Assembly: GCA_021805735.1 (NCBI GenBank)
Contig: JAJZEE010000016.1
Coordinates: 1-49,056, forward strand
Direction of reading: 5' to 3'
DNA: 49,056 bases
DNA from: Bacillota bacterium
GTDB lineage: Bacteria; Bacillota; Bacilli; Alicyclobacillales; SLC66
Shown here: positions 25,734 to 34,772 of the stretch, piece by piece
Numbering within the stretch: the first letter of the stretch is position 1
How the letters are laid out: the number at the start of each line of letters is the position of its first letter
Made by a program: the position numbers and the translations under genes
Notes under the pieces: model-generated
Told to the model about the DNA's origin: nothing
Seen by the model: the letters and a program-made list of their open reading frames with translations, nothing else
The model's database searches: none

Positions 25734-25812
25734 ATAGACTTTCATGCTGCTACGCAGCACCAACAACCGGGAAGAAAATGCGCCTGCGGCGATTTTCCGG
25801 CATAGCGCTCTC
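25722..25812 (+). repeat. structured repeat E3 (short form), tandem with E2
   Basis: Bounded by CCGGCATAG at both ends. It carries hairpin TGCTGC-TAC-GCAGCA (25745-25759), the conserved ACCAACAACCGGGAAGAAAA segment, and a closing stem GAAAAT (25774-25779) / ATTTTC (25792-25797). It is the intergenic relative of E1 and carries the compensatory differences described there. Confidence 0.88.
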
Positions 25813-25826
25813 AAGAGGTCGGACCG

Positions 25827-25890
25827 CGCACAACTCATGGACACAGAGGATCCGTCGATGGCCGGATCCTCTGTGTCCATGAGTTGTGCG
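25827..25890. repeat. 27-bp perfect hairpin
   Basis: Left arm 25827-25853 and right arm 25864-25890 are exact complements over 27 bp with a 10-nt loop (core ATGGACACAGAGGATCC). It follows E3 directly and is followed by TTTAG, so it could terminate the MFS transcript, but the stem is far longer than an ordinary terminator and lacks a T run. Confidence 0.85.
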
Positions 25891-25940
25891 TTTAGAGATG
25901 ATTAACGACTCCGTCTTGTGCTATTGTTAGATCAGACCCT

Positions 25941-26085
25941 CATGTGGAATGGAAAAGCCCGCTTGCCAGGACGGATCATGCGCTGCACTGCAGCGAGTTT
26001 TGCGGCCTTTAGGCCGCACCTGTTTGAGCGGCAGTACAGTGCATGATCCGTCCTGGCATGGCAGGGATGACCGTATTTTTTTCGG
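25941..26085 (+). repeat. structured repeat E4 (long form) upstream of a response regulator
   Basis: Leader GGAATGGAAAAGCCCGCT matches E2 and E5. Stem 17 bp perfect, GCCAGGACGGATCATGC (25965-25981) / complement (26041-26057), extended by a further 9 bp with one mismatch. The apex is GCGGCC-TTTA-GGCCGC (26002-26017). Conserved loop words GCGAGTT and TGTTTGAGC flank the apex. The tail GGCAGGGATGACCG is followed by seven T residues (26074-26082 region), ending a few bases before the ribosome site of the regulator gene. Confidence 0.88.
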
Positions 26086-26104
26086 AACAGGAGAATGTTG
26101 CCGC

Positions 26105-26782
26105 ATGCGCGTCCTGATTGTGGAGGATGAAACAAGACTGGCTGAGGCGCTGGTGCGCCTTGTGGCTGGAGAACATATTCAGGCGGACATGGCGACCGAT
26201 GGCGAAGAAGGTCTGCATTTGGCCCTGACTGTGCCTTATGACGCCATCGTGCTGGATCGCATGCTGCCCGGTCTCGACGGCCTGGAAATCGTCAGACAAC
26301 TGCGCAGCCATGACATTACGACTCCAGTGTTGTTTCTGACCGCCCGCGATTCCGTTTCAGACCGGGTATCAGGCCTCAACGCCGGGGCCGACGATTACTT
26401 GGTCAAGCCGTTTGCGACCGAAGAACTGCTGGCGCGAATTCATGCGTTAGCGCGTAGGCCGGTGGAATTCGTCCACAGCAATCACCTGACGTTCGAGTCC
26501 CTTGAGTTTGACCTTCAGACCCGTGAAATTCGCACTTCTGAAGAAAATATGGAACTGTTATCCCCCAAAGAATCGCAAATTCTTGAGATGCTGATCCGGC
26601 ATTCCGGCAAGGTGCTGACCAGACGTCAACTGATGGACAATGTATGGGGATATGAAGCCGATGTTCTAGAGGGAGTTCTTGACACCTATGTGCATCACCT
26701 GCGCAAGCGACTCCTGGCGGTTTCCGGACCTGTCATTCAAACGGTTCGAGGGGTCGGATACACTTTGAAGAAGGCCGACTGA
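26105..26782 (+). CDS. OmpR-family response regulator
   Basis: 225-aa two-component regulator. Receiver: VLIVEDETRLAEAL acidic pair, phospho-acceptor Asp in AIVLDRMLPGLDG, Thr in VLFLTARDS, Lys in YLVKPFATEELLARI. C-terminal winged helix (~125-222) with ELLSPKESQILEML, RRQLMDNVWGY and VQ-T-VRGVGYTLKK. ATG 26105 has AGGAGAA (26089-26095) 9 nt upstream. The frame is also open from ATG 25949 through the whole E4 element, so a 52-residue extension is formally possible. It is followed 23 nt later by its kinase. Confidence 0.93.
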   Translation: MRVLIVEDETRLAEALVRLVAGEHIQADMATDGEEGLHLALTVPYDAIVLDRMLPGLDGLEIVRQLRSHDITTPVLFLTARDSVSDRVSGLNAGADDYLVKPFATEELLARIHALARRPVEFVHSNHLTFESLEFDLQTREIRTSEENMELLSPKESQILEMLIRHSGKVLTRRQLMDNVWGYEADVLEGVLDTYVHHLRKRLLAVSGPVIQTVRGVGYTLKKAD

Positions 26783-26805
26783 CGATTCATGGGAGGGGTT
26801 CTGCA

Positions 26806-28083
26806 TTGTTCTCCAGTTTAAAGAAACGGGACCCTTTTCTATATGTGCGACTAAAACTGTTTGGCATTAACATAGGCGCGCTGCTCACAATATGGGTCAT
26901 CCTTCTGTCGCTAGTGTACAGTCTGATGACCAATGAACTGTACAATGTCCTGGATAATCAGTTACAGGGAGCGGCTGCTCGAATCATTCATGCATACATC
27001 CGCAATCAGGCGAAGCCAGCCAACGGTCAGAATATGACTATTTCGGGAATTGGCTACAGTCTGTGGAGTTTAGTCAATGAGGGGGGAGCAAAGACCAGTT
27101 TTTTTATTGATGGAGATCCATTCGTCGATGTTTGGCATATTTACAGTTTGGCCGTGGCCCATCCAAACGGTTATTATGTCACTGTGCACGACCTGGGCGT
27201 TCCCTATCGATCCTTCTATGCCCTCGTTCACGCACAACGCGGAAATTATTTGATACGCGTCACAACACCCACAGGGCCGACAGACACCACTCTGGGCAAC
27301 CTGCTCTGGACACTGACAGAAGTAGGATTGGCGGCGCTCGCCCTCACCATAGCGGTCGGTATGTGGCTCGCTTCGCGCAGTTTGGCGCCGACCATTGCGT
27401 CCTGGCGCCGCCAGCAGCAGTTCGTGGCCGACGCGTCTCACGAGTTGCGCACGCCACTGGCCATCATCAAGACCAATCTCGAAGTCCTCCTGCAACATCC
27501 GGATCACACCATCGAAAGTGAGATCCGCTATCTGGGCAACGCGTATGAAGAACTGGTGCGCACGGGTTCCCTGATTGAGGATCTGCTGACGCTCGCCCGT
27601 GCTGATTCCCACGAACCCCTGATCGACAAACGCAGTGTAAACTTGACTAAACTCGTCGTGGAGACCGTTGAAGCCATTAACCCGATGGCCTTGGCCCAGG
27701 ACAAATCGGTCACGGCATTGACCCCGCATTTCCCCTGCATGACGCTCGGCGACATGGCAAGATTGCGGCAACTGCTGCTCGTTTTAATAGATAACGCTCT
27801 ACGCTATTCCGACGCGGGGGCGTCAATCACCGTGTCTCTTGAGTGTGATACGCTGCACTCGAAAATCGTAGTCGCCGACACAGGGTTTGGCATTGCTCCT
27901 GCGCTATTGCCAAAGATATTTGACCGTTTTGTCCGGGGTGACGCCAATCGTCAGCGCAATAACCAGGGAAGCGGTCTCGGGTTGTCGATCGCCAAGTGGA
28001 TCGTGGACGCGCACGGAGGCTCCATACAGGTGGAAAGCGCGCTGGGGAAGGGAACGACAGTCACCATTACGTTGAATCCATGA
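26806..28083 (+). CDS. sensor histidine kinase
   Basis: 425-aa membrane kinase, partner of the preceding OmpR-type regulator. First membrane helix ~residues 16-42, an extracytoplasmic domain (~43-165), second helix ~168-190. HisKA: phospho-acceptor His in ADASHELRTPLAIIKTNLEV (SHELRTPLA). HATPase: N box VLIDNALRYS, G1 VADTGFGIA, F box FDRFVRGD, G2 GSGLGLSIAKWIV. TTG 26806 is chosen as start because GGGAGGGG (26791-26798) is 7 nt upstream. The last 17 nt overlap the convergent menH gene. The stimulus is unknown; no target genes are adjacent apart from the repeats. Confidence 0.92.
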   Translation: MFSSLKKRDPFLYVRLKLFGINIGALLTIWVILLSLVYSLMTNELYNVLDNQLQGAAARIIHAYIRNQAKPANGQNMTISGIGYSLWSLVNEGGAKTSFFIDGDPFVDVWHIYSLAVAHPNGYYVTVHDLGVPYRSFYALVHAQRGNYLIRVTTPTGPTDTTLGNLLWTLTEVGLAALALTIAVGMWLASRSLAPTIASWRRQQQFVADASHELRTPLAIIKTNLEVLLQHPDHTIESEIRYLGNAYEELVRTGSLIEDLLTLARADSHEPLIDKRSVNLTKLVVETVEAINPMALAQDKSVTALTPHFPCMTLGDMARLRQLLLVLIDNALRYSDAGASITVSLECDTLHSKIVVADTGFGIAPALLPKIFDRFVRGDANRQRNNQGSGLGLSIAKWIVDAHGGSIQVESALGKGTTVTITLNP

Positions 28084-28951
28084 GCGGGTCTTTCCGGAAC
28101 AAAACTGTTTTCGATGGATCGATGTGACCCTGCGCATCCAAAAACTCAGTCACCAAAGCGGCAAACTCTGCTGGTCGTTCCAGATGAACGTTGTGCCCGG
28201 CGCCCTTGACGACCACATGGGCGCCATGAGGTAAAAGGCGAGTCATGGCGGACCCAATGCGGGTGAACTTGGCGTCGAGTTCCCCCGACACTGCCAGAAC
28301 AGGCGCCGACACCGACGAGAGATGCTCCCACAGCGATGGCTGAGCGCCCGTTCCATGACCGCGCAAACTGCCTCCGAGCCCATGGGGTCGTTGCGCCAGT
28401 CGGACCAGTCTCTGCCGTCTTCTGAGGTCCAGGTCAAGACTCGTCTGCGACGCAAACAGCGGCTGTGATTCCCATAAATCAACGAAGCGTTCCATTCCCT
28501 CCGATTCAATCCATCCCGCCAGAGCATCATCACTGTTGCGCCGCTCAGCGCGTTCGCGTTCTGATGAAAGCCCCGGTGAAGCGCTCTCCAGCACCAATGT
28601 CCGGATCAGACGCGGATAGGCGACCGCCAGCGCAAGGGCGATGCGTCCACCCATCGAATAACCGATCACGTCCGCTTGAAGAACGCCCAGCGCGAGCAGC
28701 ACCGCGCGCAGATCCAGAACCATGCTCGGCATTTCGTACCTGGCGCTGTCTGTCGGAGCGTCAGAACCGCCGTGACCGAGCAGGTCGACGGCCGCTATCG
28801 CCCGCCGGGAAAGCATGGGAAATATATCGGCGAAATCCTCCGCACACCCTGCAAATCCGTGCAAAAAGAGTACGACGTCGTCGCTGGTCCTACGATTCTG
28901 CCATATGCGCAACTCGACTCCGTTAACAGTCAGGGAGCGATAGCCGCTCAC
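28067..28951 (-). CDS. menH: SHCHC synthase MenH (alpha/beta hydrolase)
   Basis: 294-aa alpha/beta-hydrolase, last gene of the men operon; eliminates pyruvate from SEPHCHC to give SHCHC in menaquinone synthesis. Nucleophile elbow DVIGYSMGGRIALAL with catalytic Ser; oxyanion segment VVLFLHGFAG; Asp in AVSGELDAKF; His in KGAGHNVHLERP. The length is slightly above the usual 260-270 aa. GTG 28951 overlaps the menD stop in GTGA, so translation is coupled. Assignment rests strongly on context; the fold alone is generic. Confidence 0.9.
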   Translation of the reverse strand: MSGYRSLTVNGVELRIWQNRRTSDDVVLFLHGFAGCAEDFADIFPMLSRRAIAAVDLLGHGGSDAPTDSARYEMPSMVLDLRAVLLALGVLQADVIGYSMGGRIALALAVAYPRLIRTLVLESASPGLSSERERAERRNSDDALAGWIESEGMERFVDLWESQPLFASQTSLDLDLRRRQRLVRLAQRPHGLGGSLRGHGTGAQPSLWEHLSSVSAPVLAVSGELDAKFTRIGSAMTRLLPHGAHVVVKGAGHNVHLERPAEFAALVTEFLDAQGHIDPSKTVLFRKDPLMDST

Positions 28952-30897
28952 GTTGTCAACACTCCCGAACAGGCGTCAAAGATCCGCTGATGCCACATTG
29001 CGTTGGTCTCCCTGTGGGTGCGAACCTCCAGAACATGGAGTCCCGAGGAACCTAGCGATTGAGCGACGGATTGTCTAAAATGAGCCCAATTGGCAATTCG
29101 TGTATGAGCGCCACCATACATGCGAACGATCGGTTCAAAATCCAGACCATGGGGGGTCGAGAAGTAGGAAAACACATCATCCTGAGTCGACTGCGGCAGA
29201 AACGAGAAAATGCCGCCTCCGTCATTGTGGACCAAAATGATCGTGAGGTCGAGTCCGTACTGACGCGCTGCCAGCAGCCCATTGGCATCATGGTAGAATG
29301 ACACATCCCCGATCACCAGCACCACGCGACGGCCGTGCGCGGCGGCTCCCACCGCCGTTCCGAGCGCCGTCGACACTACGCCGTCAATCCCACTGACGCC
29401 GCGATTGGCCATGATGTGCAAAGAGCGCTCCCCTTTTGGGAAAAAGGAATCCAAATCGCGGACCGGCATACTGTTTCCCGCAAATAAGACGCAGCCTTCC
29501 GGGAGCAGTTGCGCCAGTTCCACAAATATGCGGCCTTCAAACAGTGGTTCCTCCGGTAGATTCGGCGAGCTCTGCGTACCCTGCTCATGACCCGCGCCCT
29601 TCTCGCGCGACGCGCTGGCGGCACTGTTCCTGCCGACCGCAGACGGGAACTCAGGGGGAACGGCCATCGTCTGCCCGAGAAGCGTCGCCGCTACAGACGC
29701 ATTCGATTGCAACCAACCTCGCGCAAAGACGCTCTCTGTCCGATGTTCCACGGCCGCCGCGAGGCGAACTGCGAAATCCACCGCGTCACAGTTGAACACG
29801 TCGGTCGCGCAGAAAAATGGATCCTGCCAGTTTTCCGCGTCATCCACAACGATTTGCCGCACGCCCCTGTAATCCGACAGATAGGCCCCCAGCACTTTCG
29901 ATGTCGGAGTCTGACCAAAACGCAACACTACGTCGGGTCGCAACGTTTCCCAAATATCCGCATGCAGTTTGCGTCTGTCGCGCAACATGACATCGTAGGC
30001 GTCAACGACCATAGACCCTCTACCTTCTGCGGCCCTTGCCTGCGACAAAGGATCCGCCAGCAGAGGATACTGCAAAGCTTCTGCCAACGAGCGCAACGCC
30101 AGGGCGAGACGTGGATCATCCTGTGGACCACAGACAATCAGTCCGCGCGCCATATGGAAAAGGTCATCGGCGAGAGCGTTCAAGTCAGAGTCGTCTAGAC
30201 GTCTGACACCGCGCCGAAAGCGAACAAATGGGCGTCCACCCGGACGTGCGATTGGAGGCGCCGCTGTGCTTGACTGGGTCGCTTGAACCATCGATTCATA
30301 AACGGGCGCGTCAGTCATTTCCGGTTCTCTCGCGGCTAGAGAAGTATTCAAACCATCGGGAGGCAAGAGCGGTTCCCGAAATGGCCAATTGATGTGCACA
30401 GGGCCCGCCGGCTCTGCCGCAGCCTCGGATACGGCCCGAAAGACCGCTGTCCTGGCTTGTTCATCAAGCATGGCGGCGCCATCTGGAGTAGGCATGTCCG
30501 CTTGCCATTTCACATAGGAGCCGTACAGTTTCACTTGATCCACCGTCTGATTGCTGCCCACGCCCCGCAATTCAGGTGGGCGATCCGCCGTCACAATGAG
30601 CAGCGGAACCCGGCTTTGCCTCGCTTCCATCACGGCCGGAAAATAGTTTGCCGCCGCTGTTCCTGACGTACAGATGAGCGCGACAGGTCGCTTCGTCATA
30701 CGAGCCAGTCCGACCGCAAAGAACCCGGCCGAGCGTTCATCCAATAAACTCCAGGTGCGCAGAGCAGGTTCCCGCACACAGGCTGCAGTAAGCGGCGTCG
30801 AACGCGACCCCGGCGAAATGCAGACATGTTCAACCCCGGCATGCCGAAGTTGACTTACAAATGAAACGACCACAGACAGATCCGGATTGACGATCAT
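28948..30897 (-). CDS. menD: SEPHCHC synthase MenD
   Basis: 649-aa ThDP-dependent enzyme joining isochorismate and 2-oxoglutarate in menaquinone synthesis. N-terminal PYR domain contains EHVCISPGSRSTPLT and LICTSGTAAANYFPAV; the C-terminal PP domain contains FAGNSMPVRDLDSF, NRGVSGIDGVVSTALG and the GD-x22-N ThDP motif from LVIGDVSFYHDANGL. The protein is longer than the usual ~560-590 aa; two insertions stand out, a Pro/Arg-rich one (~residues 215-250) and an Ala/Ser/Glu-rich one (~430-465). ATG 30897 overlaps the menF stop in ATGA; an upstream in-frame ATG at 30960 lies inside menF and is less likely. Confidence 0.95.
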   Translation of the reverse strand: MIVNPDLSVVVSFVSQLRHAGVEHVCISPGSRSTPLTAACVREPALRTWSLLDERSAGFFAVGLARMTKRPVALICTSGTAAANYFPAVMEARQSRVPLLIVTADRPPELRGVGSNQTVDQVKLYGSYVKWQADMPTPDGAAMLDEQARTAVFRAVSEAAAEPAGPVHINWPFREPLLPPDGLNTSLAAREPEMTDAPVYESMVQATQSSTAAPPIARPGGRPFVRFRRGVRRLDDSDLNALADDLFHMARGLIVCGPQDDPRLALALRSLAEALQYPLLADPLSQARAAEGRGSMVVDAYDVMLRDRRKLHADIWETLRPDVVLRFGQTPTSKVLGAYLSDYRGVRQIVVDDAENWQDPFFCATDVFNCDAVDFAVRLAAAVEHRTESVFARGWLQSNASVAATLLGQTMAVPPEFPSAVGRNSAASASREKGAGHEQGTQSSPNLPEEPLFEGRIFVELAQLLPEGCVLFAGNSMPVRDLDSFFPKGERSLHIMANRGVSGIDGVVSTALGTAVGAAAHGRRVVLVIGDVSFYHDANGLLAARQYGLDLTIILVHNDGGGIFSFLPQSTQDDVFSYFSTPHGLDFEPIVRMYGGAHTRIANWAHFRQSVAQSLGSSGLHVLEVRTHRETNAMWHQRIFDACSGVLTT

Positions 30898-32402
30898 TTC
30901 ATCAACTCCTGCCCAAGCGCAACCCGCATGGGGCGCATCTTCCACTCGGTTTCCCGCCATTCTGCCAGGGGTTCCGAGCCTGCTACAATACCCGCGCCCG
31001 CAAACAGATTTGCGCCGTTTTCGTCCATGAGCGCCGAGCGCAGTGTCACGACAAACATGCCGTTGCCCTCTCCGTCGATCCAGCCAAGCGGCCCCGCATA
31101 CCAGCCACGGTCCATGCGTTCCCGTTCCCTGATGATCTGCAGCGCGGTCTGCTTGGGCGATCCAGCGACGGCCGGCGTCGGATGAAGTCGCGCCACGACG
31201 TCGAGAATCGACATGCCGGACGATAGCTGACCGCGAACAGGAGTGTACAGGTGCTGCACATTGGCCAGTTTGCGAACAGTGGGTTCCTCCGGAAACTGAA
31301 CCGCTTCTACAGACCCATCAATGTCGCCCAATATTCCTCTTAGCACAAAGGAGTGTTCCTCACGATTCTTGTGACTGGTAAAGAGCATCTCCGCCATGGT
31401 CGCGTCTTCGTCAGGCGTCAAACCTCTGGGAGCGGTGCCTGCCAAGCAATCGATCGATACGGCGCCGTGACCCGTCTGCACAAGCCGCTCTGGAGTCGCT
31501 CCCGCAAACACCTGACCCCCTCGCGCGACAGCAAAAACCACGCCGTCGCCATATCGTGTCTCAAGGTCCTGCAGCGTCTGGGGCAATCGCGCGAACGCCT
31601 GTACAGACACGCGTTCGCGACGCGCCAGGACAACCTTCTCATAAAGGCCCTGACGAATGTCTTCCTCGACGCTCAAAGTGGCGTCCGTCCACACTGCCTG
31701 TGTCGATGACAAGTTCAAAGAGGCGGCGTCCGCTTGCTCCCTGTTCCGGTCTTCCACAGCGGCCGCGAACACCTGCTGATTGTCGCTCGCATTGTCACGC
31801 GTCCATCGATCCGTCCGCGTTGTTTCTGTCCGCGATCGATCCAGCGCTGTGACCAATTCATCCATCAGTCGATCGCGCTGACTCTCCGTCTCCGTATGCG
31901 GTTGCACCTCAACGCATACTGTGACCATGGTCGCAAGCCCCGGCCGCTGCTCAATCACAAACCGCGGAAGCATCAACAGACCATTCGGCCAATTGCGCCA
32001 AAGTTCATCACGGGGGTGTTCCGGATCAAATGCGAACCCTGCCAGCCAGCGCGGAACAGCATCGCCAAAGCATATCACGCGGTTGGTCAGATCCGCCAAC
32101 GCCTGCGCTGCTTCCGAAACGGGTCGAAAACTGTCATACTCTTGTATCGCCGCCGCGCCTAGCGCGCACCACCGCCTATGGGTGTCTCGATCAGACCAGT
32201 ACCAACGAGTCTCATAGGCGTCCGCGACGGCAAACAGCGCACGCAAATCACAGGTAGTCGCGGTGAGCGGCAACGAACAACACGCGATCACAGTGTTTCC
32301 GCACAGCCGCGCCTGCGCCAGGGATTGACGAAGCGCATCAGAAAACGCATCCAAATGTTTCCGGTCAGACAATGACGTATATGTCCCAATGTCTACAGAC
32401 AT
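30894..32402 (-). CDS. menF: isochorismate synthase MenF
   Basis: 502-aa chorismate-binding enzyme converting chorismate to isochorismate, the entry to menaquinone synthesis. The conserved C-terminal domain shows KVVLARRERV, FAGATPERLVQ, CLAGTAPRG, a metal-site KNREEHSFVLRGI, LHPTPAVAGSPKQTA, and GAGIVAGSEPLAEWRETEWK. The N-terminal ~150 residues are the divergent MenF region. It begins 10 nt inside menE (AAGGAA 8 nt before ATG 32402) and ends overlapping menD in ATGA. The chorismate-binding family also includes salicylate and anthranilate synthases; operon context settles it as MenF. Confidence 0.94.
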   Translation of the reverse strand: MSVDIGTYTSLSDRKHLDAFSDALRQSLAQARLCGNTVIACCSLPLTATTCDLRALFAVADAYETRWYWSDRDTHRRWCALGAAAIQEYDSFRPVSEAAQALADLTNRVICFGDAVPRWLAGFAFDPEHPRDELWRNWPNGLLMLPRFVIEQRPGLATMVTVCVEVQPHTETESQRDRLMDELVTALDRSRTETTRTDRWTRDNASDNQQVFAAAVEDRNREQADAASLNLSSTQAVWTDATLSVEEDIRQGLYEKVVLARRERVSVQAFARLPQTLQDLETRYGDGVVFAVARGGQVFAGATPERLVQTGHGAVSIDCLAGTAPRGLTPDEDATMAEMLFTSHKNREEHSFVLRGILGDIDGSVEAVQFPEEPTVRKLANVQHLYTPVRGQLSSGMSILDVVARLHPTPAVAGSPKQTALQIIRERERMDRGWYAGPLGWIDGEGNGMFVVTLRSALMDENGANLFAGAGIVAGSEPLAEWRETEWKMRPMRVALGQELMK

Positions 32403-33898
32403 TTGACAAGTTCCTTTCGCAGCAATTTCCCTGCGGCGTTGCGCGGCAACCCCGCGGCGAAACGGATATCGCGCGGAACCTTATATCCGCCCAATCGTTC
32501 GCGACAAAACTGCCTGATATCCGCGTCCTCAACCAGCGCCCCGGCGCGCAACGCAACGACAGCCAGGACAGCCTGGCCAAACCGCTCATCCGCTACGCCA
32601 GTCACGCCAGCCTCCACGACATCAGGGTGAGCGAGCAGGACCGCCTCCACCTCGGCGGGATAGACATTTTCCCCGCCAGAGACAATCAAGTCGCTGCGCC
32701 TGTCCAGGACAAAGAGGTAGCCTTCATCATCCAGATAGCCCATGTCTCCCGTATAAAACCAGCCGTCGCGAAAGGCGTCAGCGCCAGCTTCCGATTGACT
32801 GTCGTAGCCATGAATGACTGTCGGGCCGCGCAGCGCGATCTCCCCCTCCGACCAAGGCGGCAGCGCCACTTCCCCATCCATGATGCGAACTTCTGTCATA
32901 AGCAGAGGTTGCCCGCTTGATCCCAATTTGCGCATGCTGTCTTCCAGCGACAACGTAGCCACTTGCGAGTTGGCTTCAGTCAGTCCATAGCTTTGGCTGA
33001 CAGGTACAGCGAGAGACCTGCAATCCTCAAGCAGCGGTTGGGGAGCAGGCCCCCCTCCAAGCAGGATGTTGCGCAGCGTGGTCGGATACGGAACCTCCCG
33101 GTTCGCAATCATGCGCGTCAACATGGCGGGCACAACTGAAACGAGACTGACGCCCTGCGTGTCGATCGCGTGATTCACAGCGTCTGGGTCAAACGCGCGA
33201 TGAATCACCGCTGCGGTGCCGTAAATCACGCTCCGCAGCAGCACCGCCTGTCCGCCCACATGAAACAGCGGCAAAGGCGTGAGCCACTTATCGTCCGGAT
33301 GCACACCCAGACGAAATGCCGAACCCGTCGCACCCCACAAATGGTTGCCGTACGTGATCAGCGCTCCCTTTGGCCGACCGGTGGTGCCGGAAGTGAACAT
33401 CACGCACTGAACATCACGCAAATCAAGATGATCGCGACGCACCGGATCCGCTGACGTTGGCCAGTGCTCTCCATCCAATGTCAGGACATCGATTACGCTG
33501 CTTTTTCCGTCAGTGGACATCTGGTCCCTCAACTGCTGCGCCAGATGACTGTGTTCTGCGTCGCAAATTAGCAAGCGCACGCGGCCCGCGTTCACTTGCC
33601 ATACCAGTTCCGGGATCGCGAGACGCGTGTTGAGGGGCACCAGTACCGCGCCCAACTGAATCAGCGCGTGCACAGTCGCCGCAAACACCAGGCCGTGCCG
33701 GGCCAGCAGAGCAACCCGTTCCCCGCTTCTCACTCCGCTTTTTGCAAGTTCCCCCGCCAGACGCCCCGCGCGCTCGTGGAGCTCTGCGTACGTCCACGCC
33801 ACACCTTCACACTCGATCGCCAGCCGCCCCGAGTGACGGCGGCGGCTTAACCAGTCTGGAACGATCGGCGACGCGGACGCAGTTGCGTTGAAGTCCAC
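32393..33898 (-). CDS. menE: o-succinylbenzoate-CoA ligase MenE
   Basis: About 501-aa adenylating ligase that activates o-succinylbenzoate with CoA. P-loop VMFTSGTTGRPKGALITYGN (FTSGTTGRPKG), SQSYGLTEANSQ, hinge GWFYTGDMGYLDDEGYLFVLDRRS (FYTGDMGYLD), and catalytic Lys in RNAAGKLLRKEL. The start is either ATG 33904 (only 2 nt after AGGAGG) or GTG 33898 (8 nt after it); the latter is preferred. It follows menB by about 20 nt and overlaps menF by 10 nt. It is a distant paralogue of the acyl-CoA synthetase at 20993-22672. Confidence 0.93.
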   Translation of the reverse strand: MDFNATASASPIVPDWLSRRRHSGRLAIECEGVAWTYAELHERAGRLAGELAKSGVRSGERVALLARHGLVFAATVHALIQLGAVLVPLNTRLAIPELVWQVNAGRVRLLICDAEHSHLAQQLRDQMSTDGKSSVIDVLTLDGEHWPTSADPVRRDHLDLRDVQCVMFTSGTTGRPKGALITYGNHLWGATGSAFRLGVHPDDKWLTPLPLFHVGGQAVLLRSVIYGTAAVIHRAFDPDAVNHAIDTQGVSLVSVVPAMLTRMIANREVPYPTTLRNILLGGGPAPQPLLEDCRSLAVPVSQSYGLTEANSQVATLSLEDSMRKLGSSGQPLLMTEVRIMDGEVALPPWSEGEIALRGPTVIHGYDSQSEAGADAFRDGWFYTGDMGYLDDEGYLFVLDRRSDLIVSGGENVYPAEVEAVLLAHPDVVEAGVTGVADERFGQAVLAVVALRAGALVEDADIRQFCRERLGGYKVPRDIRFAAGLPRNAAGKLLRKELVKCL

Positions 33899-33918
33899 CT
33901 GCATACCCTCCTGACGTC

Positions 33919-34737
33919 CTACGGTAAGCGCGGAAATTGCGAGAAGTCAGGCGAGCGTTTTTCAAGGAACGCGTTTTTACCTTCCCGCGCTTCTTCTGTC
34001 ATGTAAAACATCATGGTGGCGTCTCCCGCCATCTGCTGAAGCCCTGCCAACCCATCCGTGTCCACATTGAATGACGCCTTTAAAAAGCGAATAGCCATCG
34101 GACTCTTTGACAATATTTCCCGCGCCCAAGCAACGGCCTCATCCTGCAGGCGCTGGACAGGAACAACCGCATTGACCAACCCCATATCAAGCGCCTCCTG
34201 TGCGGAGTACTGTCGACACAGGAACCAGATCTCTTTTGCTTTCTTGACGCCGACAGCCCTGGTCAACAGACCCGTGCCGTAGCCAGCGTCAAAACTCCCT
34301 ACCTTCGGACCCGTTTGACCGAACACCGCGTTTTCGGCCGCGATTGTCAAATCGCACACCAGGTGCAGCACATGGCCGCCGCCAATCGCATATCCCGCCA
34401 CCGCCGCGATCACCGCCTTTGGCAACAACCGAATTTGCCGTTGCAGGTCAAGTACGTTTAACCTTGGAACTTGATCTCCGCCTATGTAGCCGCCGTGTCC
34501 GCGCACCCTCTGATCGCCGCCAGAGCAAAACGCCTGATCACCCTGTCCCGTGAAAATCACAACGCCGACATTAGCGTCATCCCTGACGCGCGCAAACGCG
34601 TCCATGAGTTCACTGACAGTCTCCGGACGAAATGCGTTGCGCACCTCTGGTCTGTTGATCGTAATGCGGGCAATGCCCTCTGCCTGTTCATAAATGATAT
34701 CCTCATAGTCATGCGCTTTACTCCACGCGATCGCCAT
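33919..34737 (-). CDS. menB: 1,4-dihydroxy-2-naphthoyl-CoA synthase MenB
   Basis: 272-aa crotonase-fold enzyme closing the naphthoate ring of menaquinone. Family blocks: [19 protein letters not shown], the oxyanion segment [18 protein letters not shown] ([15 protein letters not shown]), [20 protein letters not shown], and [12 protein letters not shown], all diagnostic of MenB; the C-terminus [19 protein letters not shown] is also typical. ATG 34737 has GGGAGGT upstream; the frame is open further up but that part is the promoter/operator region. First gene of the operon menB-E-F-D-H; menC is absent from the locus. Confidence 0.96.
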   Translation of the reverse strand: MAIAWSKAHDYEDIIYEQAEGIARITINRPEVRNAFRPETVSELMDAFARVRDDANVGVVIFTGQGDQAFCSGGDQRVRGHGGYIGGDQVPRLNVLDLQRQIRLLPKAVIAAVAGYAIGGGHVLHLVCDLTIAAENAVFGQTGPKVGSFDAGYGTGLLTRAVGVKKAKEIWFLCRQYSAQEALDMGLVNAVVPVQRLQDEAVAWAREILSKSPMAIRFLKASFNVDTDGLAGLQQMAGDATMMFYMTEEAREGKNAFLEKRSPDFSQFPRLP

Positions 34738-34772
34738 CGCTGAGACCTCCCGTGCCTGGCATAAGCCGCAAA

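Noticed and set aside
25425-26311. Several ORFs of 60-115 codons on both strands in the repeat region
   Set aside because: They are by-products of palindromic repeats that happen to lack stops; none has a ribosome site or resembles a protein family.
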